A stretch of 11,383 nt of DNA. It comes from Patescibacteria group bacterium UBA1400. GTDB lineage: Bacteria > Patescibacteriota > Microgenomatia > UBA1400. This document shows, piece after piece, positions 5,845-11,383 of this stretch. A program made the translations under genes and the position numbers. The notes beneath the pieces were generated by a model, which was given only the letters and a program-made list of their open reading frames with translations, was not told where the DNA came from and made no database searches. The stretch spans positions 34,427 to 45,809 of the forward strand of contig DBQG01000013.1 of the NCBI GenBank assembly GCA_002305125.1, read 5' to 3'. Numbering within the stretch: position 1 is the stretch's first letter; each line of letters starts with the position of its first letter.

Positions 5845-6897
5845 ATGAACAAGAAAATTGTTGTGGGCGTATCCGGTGGGGTAGATTCAACAGCCTCCCT
5901 TATTTTACTTAAAGACAATGGTTTTGAGCCTTTGGCTGTTTTTTTACAAATGCCAAGATGGAGCCGGGCAGGAGCCAGGGCTAATAAAACAAGCCTTAAT
6001 AGGGCGGAAAGAGTTTGCCGTAAACTTAAAGTTCCTTTGCAGGTTTTGGATTTGCAGGCAGAGTTTAAGGATCTGGTGGTTAATTATTTTGTAGAAGAGT
6101 TTAAAAAGGGAAGAACTCCAAACCCCTGTGTGATCTGCAACCGGTTTTTTAAGTTTAAGTTTCTGCTTGATTTTGCCAAAAGCAGAAGGATTAACAGAGT
6201 GGCTACCGGACATTATGCCAGGTTAAAGTATGAGAAGGACAGCAAAAAATATAAGCTTTTAAAAGCCAAAGACAATCAGAAAGACCAGACATACTATTTG
6301 TCTCTTTTAACCCAGGACCAGCTTAAACAGCTTCAGTTTCCTTTAGGGGACTATACTAAAGATCAGGTTTATAAATTGGTTAAAGATAAAGGAATTAAGC
6401 TGTTTAAACCAGCGTTTTCCAGCCAGGATTTTTGTTTTTTAGTTAACTCAAGCTTAAAAAACTTTTTGCAGCGCCGGCTGGGATTAAATAAGGGCGAGAT
6501 TTTGACTACCAAAAGAGAAAAAATCGGTCAGCACCAGGGTTTGCATTTTTTTACCATTGGTCAAAGAAAGGGCATAGAGGCTTCAGGCGGACCTTTTTAT
6601 GTTAAAGAGTTTGATATTAAAAACAATAAACTGCTGGTTTCCCGGCAGGAAAAAGACCTTTATAAAAAAGAGATTGTTTTAAATCCTTACCATTTTATTT
6701 CCGGCAAACCTCCCAAAAAACCTCAAGTTGAGGCCAAGTTAAGATATCGTCAGCCTTTAGCCAAGGCCAAACTGGTTTTAACCAAAAACAGTCTTAAAAT
6801 CACTTTTTTAAAGCCGCAAAGAGCAGCAGCTTCGGGTCAATACTGCGTTTTTTATCAAGGGGAAGAATGTTTGGGAGCCGGTCGGATTACGAATTAA
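5845..6897 (+). CDS. mnmA: tRNA-specific 2-thiouridylase MnmA
   Basis: Transfers sulfur to C2 of the wobble uridine (U34) of tRNA-Lys, -Glu and -Gln, activating the base with ATP. The 350-aa length is typical. The N-terminal PP-loop ATPase motif SGGVDS is at 10-15. TPNPCVICN (91-99) holds the first catalytic cysteine (C98 by alignment with E. coli C102; C95 is an additional nearby Cys), and SSQDFCFL (192-199) holds the second (C197). ATGHYARL (120-127) and KDQTYYLSLL (146-155) are tRNA- and ATP-site signatures, and the C-terminal beta-barrel ends in GAGRI (344-348). No Shine-Dalgarno sequence is visible; the ATG is three bases after the DUF4342 stop, suggesting coupling. The 3' end overlaps the convergent hydrolase gene by 11 bases. 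IscS or a sulfur relay would be needed and is not in the window. Confidence 0.96.
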   Translation: MNKKIVVGVSGGVDSTASLILLKDNGFEPLAVFLQMPRWSRAGARANKTSLNRAERVCRKLKVPLQVLDLQAEFKDLVVNYFVEEFKKGRTPNPCVICNRFFKFKFLLDFAKSRRINRVATGHYARLKYEKDSKKYKLLKAKDNQKDQTYYLSLLTQDQLKQLQFPLGDYTKDQVYKLVKDKGIKLFKPAFSSQDFCFLVNSSLKNFLQRRLGLNKGEILTTKREKIGQHQGLHFFTIGQRKGIEASGGPFYVKEFDIKNNKLLVSRQEKDLYKKEIVLNPYHFISGKPPKKPQVEAKLRYRQPLAKAKLVLTKNSLKITFLKPQRAAASGQYCVFYQGEECLGAGRITN

Positions 6898-7675
6898 AGT
6901 ATTTTTCAAGCAGCTTCAGGGTTTTTTTAGGCTGAGATTTAAAAGCGTTATGGGTTGCTTGAGGAATCACTCGGTAGGAGTTTAAAAGATTTTTGGCCCA
7001 TTTTTTCTGGGGATCAAACTCACCATAAAAAAAGTACTTCTTATTAGCAACTTGGTTTATTAACTGAGGCATTTCTTCTTCAACTTCTTTTTTATAGTCA
7101 ATCTCTACAATTGATTTGGGATGAGTTCTTTCCATCATTTGAAGTAGTTTGTCTCCGTTGCCGTTTTCCTCAGGAGCACCAAGGCTTTCTTTCAACATAG
7201 GCAGCAAAACCTGTTTGCCTCCCCAGCGGGTTTGAATGATTAACTTTTGCAGCTCCAGGGGTAAAAGCTGGGACAGGTGATAGCGCCAACCATTAACCTT
7301 AATTGGCATGCCGGTTAAAAGGAGGTTGCCTTTGGTGGCGCCCAGAAGAGCTGCTTTTAAAGCAACAATACAGCCCAAAGAGAGGGCTATAAGAGGAGCT
7401 TCCTGAAGTTTAAGCTGGGTTAAGAAAACAGCCAGACTCTGAGCAAAAAGATCAGTATTATGTTTTTTGGATTTAATAATCTGGGAGGTGCCAAACCCGG
7501 GCATTTCCGGCACAAACACTCTAAAATCTGTAGCCAGCATTTGTTTAAACCTTTGTCCGTTCCATTTGGTTAAACCGCCATGAAGCAGAACAATGGGTTT
7601 TCCTTGGCCCAAAACTTCATAGCTCAGCTTGGCATCCAGAAATTTAAAAAACTTTTTATAGACAACTTTAACCAT
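6887..7675 (-). CDS. Alpha/beta-fold hydrolase
   Basis: A 262-aa protein of the alpha/beta hydrolase superfamily. HGG (32-34) forms the oxyanion region after the first core strand, and PEMPGFGTSQ (56-65) is the usual loop after the next. The nucleophile elbow is A-L-S-L-G (97-101), with S99 as nucleophile and Ala in place of the first Gly of G-x-S-x-G. D221 (GEFDPQ) and H242 (QATHNAF) complete a plausible Ser-Asp-His triad. A helical lid is likely at about 125-200. No signal peptide, so it is probably cytoplasmic. Substrate is unknown: esterase, peptidase or C-C hydrolase are all possible. It lies 28 bases downstream of the exported protein gene on the same strand and shows no Shine-Dalgarno sequence, so it is probably the second gene of that transcript. 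Confidence 0.88.
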   Translation of the reverse strand: MVKVVYKKFFKFLDAKLSYEVLGQGKPIVLLHGGLTKWNGQRFKQMLATDFRVFVPEMPGFGTSQIIKSKKHNTDLFAQSLAVFLTQLKLQEAPLIALSLGCIVALKAALLGATKGNLLLTGMPIKVNGWRYHLSQLLPLELQKLIIQTRWGGKQVLLPMLKESLGAPEENGNGDKLLQMMERTHPKSIVEIDYKKEVEEEMPQLINQVANKKYFFYGEFDPQKKWAKNLLNSYRVIPQATHNAFKSQPKKTLKLLEKYFNS

Positions 7676-7703
7676 ATTATTTAATTAGAATAACTTAGTA
7701 AAA

Positions 7704-8363
7704 TTAATTAAAAGTAAAACTGTTTACAATCTGTTTGAACTTATCCAGGCTTTGGGGATAGGCTTCCCTGCTTCCCATATAATTGAGGTGAAAAATATAT
7801 TTTTTCTCCGGATCAAAAAAGATAACTGTTTCGCCCGGGCCAAGTTCAGGTAGAGAAGGGTGATTGAAACTTACCTTTAAAGCCTGAATATTGTTGAAGA
7901 CAATTTCATTTGTTTGCAGCTCAGATAGGTTAAAATCATTTCCCAGCATCCAGGTAAACCAGTCTTGAAGAGAGTCAATTTGAGCAAATTGGGCACTGGC
8001 TGTTTTTAAAGAATTAAGATTAAAAATATTAATTTTTACCTTTATTCCTTGAGGTATGCTGCCAGGCTGCAGATTTATATCTTGACTATCAGAAACAAAC
8101 CAGACCTCTTCGGCCATCTGTAAAGAACTGCCGGAAAAACCTAAAAACCAGTTATCAGGATAATAAAGTTGATAGTTAAACTTGCCGTTGTGGTAAACTC
8201 CTTTAACTGCCGGAATCCCGCTTTGGTCTACCAGGTTTTGTCCGGCTATTTGTTCCTCATTGGAAAAAGAAGTCAGCAGTTTAGAGTTAAAAACAGTTTT
8301 AATTAACGCAAAAGCAGCGATGATAATAAGAAAAGCAAGCAGCAGGTTAATATTTTTATGCAC
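7704..8363 (-). CDS. Membrane-anchored exported protein, PsbP/DUF1795-like fold suspected
   Basis: A 219-aa protein with an N-terminal signal anchor (about residues 5-24, no lipobox cysteine and no clear signal peptidase site), so the rest faces outside. After a low-complexity linker (25-58), Y-H-N-G-K-F-N-Y-Q-L-Y-Y-P-D-N-W-F (57-73) and the C-terminal KFKQIVNSFTF (208-218) resemble the start and end of PsbP-like or DUF1795-like alpha/beta domains. That match is by pattern only; function is unknown. The start is a GTG at 8363, the only start codon before an in-frame stop upstream. A -10 box sits six bases ahead of it, so the mRNA may be leaderless. It is divergent from the zinc-ribbon gene and precedes the hydrolase on the same strand. 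Confidence 0.8.
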   Translation of the reverse strand: MHKNINLLLAFLIIIAAFALIKTVFNSKLLTSFSNEEQIAGQNLVDQSGIPAVKGVYHNGKFNYQLYYPDNWFLGFSGSSLQMAEEVWFVSDSQDINLQPGSIPQGIKVKINIFNLNSLKTASAQFAQIDSLQDWFTWMLGNDFNLSELQTNEIVFNNIQALKVSFNHPSLPELGPGETVIFFDPEKKYIFHLNYMGSREAYPQSLDKFKQIVNSFTFN

Positions 8364-8369
8364 CCTTTT

Positions 8370-8398
8370 ATGATAACCAACTTAAAAATTATTTTCTA
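8370..8398 (-). promoter_or_regulatory. Leftward promoter of the exported-protein gene
   Basis: Read on the minus strand: TAGAAA (8398-8393, 4 of 6 of the -35 consensus), a 17-bp spacer and TATCAT (8375-8370, 5 of 6 of -10). The expected start of transcription, about seven bases on, is the G of the GTG start codon at 8363. The octamer TGGTTATC (8379-8372) overlaps the -10 box. Confidence 0.5.
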
Positions 8399-8412
8399 CT
8401 GGATTTTCCCAC

Positions 8413-8442
8413 TTGACAGTTTAATGTATAGATGGTTATCTA
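8413..8442 (+). promoter_or_regulatory. Rightward promoter of the zinc-ribbon gene
   Basis: A perfect -35 TTGACA at 8413-8418. Seventeen bases on is TTATCT (8436-8441), a poor -10 box but preceded by TG (8433-8434, the extended -10 position). TATCTA (8437-8442) with an 18-bp spacer is an alternative. A stronger -10-like TATATT (8443-8448) is too far from the -35. The weak -10 with a perfect -35, overlapped by a palindrome, fits a promoter that needs or escapes a bound regulator. Confidence 0.5.
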
Positions 8443-8444
8443 TA
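8427..8444. promoter_or_regulatory. Operator-like palindrome overlapping the -10 region
   Basis: TATAGAT (8427-8433) and ATCTATA (8438-8444) are perfect inverted 7-mers around GGTT. The site covers the spacer and -10 region of the rightward promoter, where a dimeric regulator would block or remodel it. The octamer TGGTTATC (8433-8440) within it recurs in inverse orientation at 8379-8372, on the -10 of the divergent leftward gene. Confidence 0.45.
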
Positions 8445-8475
8445 TATTATTAATATCATTAAAAAAGGAGTAACT

Positions 8476-8709
8476 ATGGAGACTAAAACTTTTAACTATC
8501 AATTTGTCTGTCCTAAGCACGGAACATTGCCAAGAGAAGATGTGATTATGACCTGCAACCGATGCGACAGGCAGGATCTTACTTATAAAGACGGAATGTA
8601 TCTTTGTCCCAGCTGTAACGGCAATGAAAAGGGAAACTTTGTTTGTATGCTTTGCGGCAATGATGAGGTTAAGATGGTAAAGATGAGAAAAAAAGAATAT
8701 ATTCAGTAA
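8476..8709 (+). CDS. Small multi-zinc-ribbon protein
   Basis: A 77-aa cytoplasmic protein with four zinc-knuckle pairs: C12-x2-H15, C27-x2-C30, C44-x2-C47 and C57-x2-C60. This is eight ligands, enough for two zinc sites in a rubredoxin- or zinc-ribbon-like arrangement. The last two pairs read LCPSC and VCMLCG, typical of zinc-ribbon knuckles, and a basic tail (KMVKMRKKEYIQ) follows. No catalytic domain is present. It may be a nucleic-acid- or protein-binding adaptor, but I do not recognise the family. Initiation is clear: AAGGAG (8465-8470) five bases before the ATG at 8476. It has a perfect -35 box and an operator-like palindrome upstream. The following gene has its own promoter-like sequence, so this gene may be monocistronic. 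Confidence 0.82.
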   Translation: METKTFNYQFVCPKHGTLPREDVIMTCNRCDRQDLTYKDGMYLCPSCNGNEKGNFVCMLCGNDEVKMVKMRKKEYIQ

Positions 8710-8737
8710 AAAAGAAGTTTTTTTCACAGATTTTTTC

Positions 8738-8767
8738 TTGTTAGCTTTGGTTACAATATGATATGAT
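8738..8767 (+). promoter_or_regulatory. Promoter of the proline-rich protein/ATPase pair
   Basis: TTGTTA (8738-8743, 4 of 6), an 18-bp spacer and TATGAT (8762-8767, 5 of 6). Transcription would begin at about the A of the ATG at 8774, giving a leaderless message, consistent with no Shine-Dalgarno sequence there. Other -10 matches (TACAAT at 8752-8757, TATGAT at 8757-8762) would give leaders of only 5-10 bases. Confidence 0.45.
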
Positions 8768-8773
8768 TGCTTC

Positions 8774-9298
8774 ATGAGTACCACTGGTTTATCCGATGAT
8801 GTCTTGCCAGTTTCCCAAGATCAGACAACTCCTCAAACAGGTCAAAATAGGGTAGTGGCAAATCCGGCCCAACCCGATGGAGAGATGTCAGCTCAGGGGC
8901 AAAGTGCTGGTTCAGTTCAAAGTGATTCTGTTGTTCCTCAGCCGGTTTCTGCTGTTTCTGCTGAAGAAAAAGAAATGGTTGGCTCCATGTTTAAAGAAGG
9001 AGCGCCCACAGTTTATGAAAAAAAAGAGTTTGAAGTTTCGCCTGAAGTTAAAAACTGGGTTAAATATGAAAAAAAAGAAGAAATAGTATTACCTCAGCCA
9101 ATTAAAGATGAGTTTGGCCAGATTTTAATGGAATCAGCCCAGCCAGCCCCGTTAAAAATAGTTTTGCCTTTAAATAAAAACCAAATGGGCATGGCTTTAA
9201 AGTATAAGATGGTTGATTCTGTTAGGTGGTTGGCTGAATGGTGCTTGAGGTTAATAAAAATGTTTCCTAAAAGGGTGAGTTATGGATCCACTAGCTAA
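8774..9298 (+). CDS. Proline/glutamine-rich protein paired with the membrane ATPase
   Basis: A 174-aa protein in two parts. Residues 1-65 are low-complexity and rich in Q, S, P, V and A, probably disordered. Residues 66-167 look ordered: EKEMVGSMFKEG, a charged FEVSPEVKNWVKYEKKEE stretch (86-103), PQPIKDEFGQIL (107-118), a short proline-rich strand KIVLPLNK (128-135), and an amphipathic helix DSVRWLAEWCLRLIKMFPKR (148-167) with three aromatics facing a basic side. No signal peptide or true membrane span; the last helix could lie on the membrane. I recognise the layout as one found before TraD/VirB4-like ATPases in CPR genomes, without a named function. The last 17 bases overlap the ATPase gene, implying translational coupling and a shared complex. 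The ATG has no Shine-Dalgarno sequence and appears leaderless. Confidence 0.82.
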   Translation: MSTTGLSDDVLPVSQDQTTPQTGQNRVVANPAQPDGEMSAQGQSAGSVQSDSVVPQPVSAVSAEEKEMVGSMFKEGAPTVYEKKEFEVSPEVKNWVKYEKKEEIVLPQPIKDEFGQILMESAQPAPLKIVLPLNKNQMGMALKYKMVDSVRWLAEWCLRLIKMFPKRVSYGSTS

Positions 9299-11383
9299 TT
9301 TAGCAAGTTTGGCACAGTATTTTTTAGTGATTGCAGTCATGGCCGGTTTTGGCATGTTGGGTATTTTTGGTCTGGTCTGGCTTTTTTTATTATGGTTTAA
9401 ACATCATAAAAGAGAAGAGAAGTCGTTAAACATGACCCTGCTTCAGATTTCTGTGCCAAGAGACAATGAGGTAAAAATTGATGTAGCTGAGCAGCTATTT
9501 GCCAGTCTTTATGCAGTTAAAAGCAGCGGTTTTTGGTCCAGATTCAAGCCAGAGGATCATATTGCTTTTGAAATAGTGGCCCAAAAAGAAGATATAAAAT
9601 TTTATACAGCTGTTCCCAATAGTATTAGAGATTTGGTTGAAAAGCAGATTCATGGTGCTTATCCGGGCGCTGAAGTAAAGCAGGTAGAAGAGTACAATAT
9701 TTTCTCAAAAGAAGGCAAAGTGGCTTTTAAAGAGCTTAAATTAAAATCATCTTCTCATTATCCTATTAAAACCTATAAGGATTTGCCGACCGATCCTTTA
9801 TCTTTACTTACCTCGTCTTTAGCTAAAATGGAGGAAGGTACCGGAGCGGTAGTGCAGATTATTATTTCTCCGGCTGATAAAGCCTGGCAGGCAGGAGGTA
9901 AGGCATATATCTCTCAGGTTAAAAAGTCAGAAGCTGATCCGGAATCAGCTAAGTACAATGTTGATCCTAAAAATTTGGAAATGATTGAGAATAAAGTTGG
10001 CAAAGTTGGTTTTGAAACTACTATTAGAATAGTGGTTTCTTCAACTTCTGATGCAAATGCCAAAGCCCATCTTAGCAATATTACTTCCAATTTTGCCCAG
10101 TTTAGCTCCAATCTTAATAGTTTTACAAAAAAGAGATTGTGGATTAAAAAAGCATTTATGATTGATTTTATTTACCGTTACCAGCCCATATTTGGTTCCA
10201 AAACCATTTTAAATTCAGAAGAACTGGCAACTATTTTTCATCTTCCTAACAAGTCAATTGAAACTCCTCATATCCATTGGCTGGCTGCCAAAACAGCCCC
10301 GGCTCCGGCCCAGATTCCTACCCAGGGCCTTTATTTGGGAAAAAGCGTTTATAGAGGTATAACCAGGCCAGTGTTTATTTCGGCCGAAGACAGAAGAAGG
10401 CATTTTTATATTATTGGAAAAACAGGTGTAGGTAAATCTGAGTTTATGACTGATATGATTTTGCAGGATATAAGGGAGGGTAAGGGGGTTTGTTTTATTG
10501 ATCCTCATGATACGGTGGAAAAGATTATGGAGTTGATTCCGCCCGAAAGGGCAGAGGATGTAATCTACTTTAATCCTTCTGATGTGGAAAGACCTTTGGG
10601 TTTAAACATGCTGGCAGCCAAAACCGAAGATCAGCAGCATTTTGTAGTTAATTCTATTATTGGTTTAATGTATAAACTTTACGACCCTCATAAGACCGGT
10701 ATTATTGGTCCCAGATTTGAACATGCCATCAGAAATGCCATGTTAACCGTTATGTGTGAGGAAGGTAATACTTTTATTGAGGTTGTAAGAGCCTTAACAG
10801 ATGCTAAATTTGTTCAGGAACTGCTGCCAAAAGTTCAGGATCCCATGGTGAAAAGATATTGGACTGACCAGATCGCCCAAACCTCAGACTTTCATAAAAG
10901 CGAAACTCTTGATTACATTGTTTCTAAATTCGGCAGGTTTGTTACCAATAAGATGATGAGAAACATTATAGGACAATCACAAAGCGCCTTTGATTTTAGA
11001 AAGGTAATGGATGAGGGCAAGATTTTGCTTATTAATCTGGCTAAGGGAAGAATCGGGGAGGAGAATTCAAACTTCCTGGGGTTAGTACTGGTTCCCAGAA
11101 TTTTAATTGCTGCTATGAGTAGACAGGATATTCCAGAAAGGGAAAGAAGAGACTTTTATCTTTATGTAGACGAGTTTCAAAACTTTGCTACGCCTGATTT
11201 TGCTCAAATTCTTTCTGAGGCTCGAAAGTATAAACTTAACTTGATTGTAGCTAATCAGTTTATTGGCCAGATTGAAGATGAGGTTAAGGATGCTATTTTT
11301 GGCAACGTAGGAACTGTGGTTACCTTTAGGGTCGGTGTGACAGATGCTAATTATCTGCAGCATGAGTTTCAGCCTACTTTTTC
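9282..11383 (+). CDS. Membrane-anchored HerA/TraD/VirB4-type ATPase, 3' end outside the window
   Basis: This frame stays open from the ATG at 9282 to the window edge: 700 complete codons, stop not reached. One N-terminal membrane segment (about 13-39) anchors it; a basic K-H-H-K follows, so the rest should be cytoplasmic. Residues about 50-330 form an unrecognised mixed domain. The RecA-like motor follows: Walker A GKTGVGKS (379-386), FIDPHDTVEKI (about 403-413), FNPSDVERPLGLN, Walker B FYLYVDEFQNF (625-635, D630 and E631), a sensor-like ANQF (657-660) and a late FRVGVTDANYLQHEF (682-696). These are hallmarks of FtsK/HerA-superfamily pumps such as conjugative coupling proteins and DNA translocases. 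A membrane DNA or protein translocase is the likely role; whether it serves conjugation, DNA uptake or a pilus is unknown. SD: AAGGG (9271-9275), six bases before the ATG. Confidence 0.9.
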   Translation, partial: MDPLANLASLAQYFLVIAVMAGFGMLGIFGLVWLFLLWFKHHKREEKSLNMTLLQISVPRDNEVKIDVAEQLFASLYAVKSSGFWSRFKPEDHIAFEIVAQKEDIKFYTAVPNSIRDLVEKQIHGAYPGAEVKQVEEYNIFSKEGKVAFKELKLKSSSHYPIKTYKDLPTDPLSLLTSSLAKMEEGTGAVVQIIISPADKAWQAGGKAYISQVKKSEADPESAKYNVDPKNLEMIENKVGKVGFETTIRIVVSSTSDANAKAHLSNITSNFAQFSSNLNSFTKKRLWIKKAFMIDFIYRYQPIFGSKTILNSEELATIFHLPNKSIETPHIHWLAAKTAPAPAQIPTQGLYLGKSVYRGITRPVFISAEDRRRHFYIIGKTGVGKSEFMTDMILQDIREGKGVCFIDPHDTVEKIMELIPPERAEDVIYFNPSDVERPLGLNMLAAKTEDQQHFVVNSIIGLMYKLYDPHKTGIIGPRFEHAIRNAMLTVMCEEGNTFIEVVRALTDAKFVQELLPKVQDPMVKRYWTDQIAQTSDFHKSETLDYIVSKFGRFVTNKMMRNIIGQSQSAFDFRKVMDEGKILLINLAKGRIGEENSNFLGLVLVPRILIAAMSRQDIPERERRDFYLYVDEFQNFATPDFAQILSEARKYKLNLIVANQFIGQIEDEVKDAIFGNVGTVVTFRVGVTDANYLQHEFQPTF

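Noticed and set aside
5544..5918. A minus-strand 124-codon frame opposite the DUF4342 gene and the start of mnmA.
   Set aside because: It is a shadow of two recognised genes with coupled starts; its apparent hydrophobicity only mirrors the plus-strand sequence.
8706..8724. An A-run/T-run hairpin just after the zinc-ribbon gene as a terminator.
   Set aside because: The stem would be only A-T pairs with no G-C base pair, too weak to call in such AT-rich DNA.
8440..8784. A minus-strand 114-codon frame opposite the zinc-ribbon gene.
   Set aside because: It is antisense to a well-supported gene with a Shine-Dalgarno sequence and eight zinc ligands, and its translation has no recognisable features.
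9284..9294. GGATCCACTAG, resembling a cloning-vector polylinker (BamHI-SpeI-like).
   Set aside because: The match is only 11 bases. The sequence on both sides is continuous coding DNA of two overlapping genes with the same style as the rest, so it is chance and not vector contamination.
1..11383. Alternative genetic code (TGA as glycine, as in Gracilibacteria/SR1).
   Set aside because: No reading frame contains in-frame TGA at conserved glycines; all complete genes end at TAA and standard translation gives intact families.

Overview
The window is AT-rich, lysine-rich, gene-dense bacterial DNA that looks like a Candidate Phyla Radiation (Patescibacteria) genome, possibly Microgenomates-like. 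This rests on gene content and style: short intergenic gaps, a CarD-family regulator, a DUF4342 protein, and at the right edge a membrane-anchored HerA/TraD-type ATPase preceded by a proline-rich protein, a pair I associate with CPR genomes. The phylum is an inference. All twelve complete reading frames end in TAA and none needs a recoded TGA. There is no rRNA, tRNA, CRISPR array, insertion sequence or prophage.

Layout. Bases 1-265 are probably a divergent intergenic region between a minus-strand gene leaving the left edge and hsp20 (272-691), which ends at a clear intrinsic terminator. A strong extended -10 promoter (765-793) then drives a structured leader and a tight cluster: a tail-less single-stranded DNA-binding protein (908-1264), a CarD-like RNA polymerase-binding protein (1266-1796) and a fused trehalose-6-phosphate synthase/phosphatase (1812-4019). 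Next comes an unrecognised acidic, lysine-poor protein with its own promoter (4116-4712). A plus-strand run follows: ZIP metal transporter (4810-5547), DUF4342 protein (5557-5841) and MnmA tRNA 2-thiouridylase (5845-6897). Its end overlaps, tail to tail, a minus-strand pair: an alpha/beta hydrolase (6887-7675) and a membrane-anchored exported protein (7704-8363). A compact divergent promoter region (8364-8475) separates these from a multi-zinc-ribbon protein (8476-8709). The window closes with a proline-rich protein (8774-9298) and the long membrane ATPase (from 9282, cut by the edge).

How the genes may work together. Hsp20 and trehalose synthesis both suit stress or desiccation protection, and ssb-carD put DNA and transcription maintenance in the same transcript as trehalose synthesis. 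The 174-aa protein and the ATPase overlap by 17 bases and very likely act together at the membrane in DNA or protein transport. The least explained and most interesting items are this ATPase module, the interleaved pairings in the ssb leader, two apparently leaderless genes whose -10 boxes sit just upstream of the start codon, the palindromic and shared motifs at the divergent promoters, and the orphan 198-aa protein.
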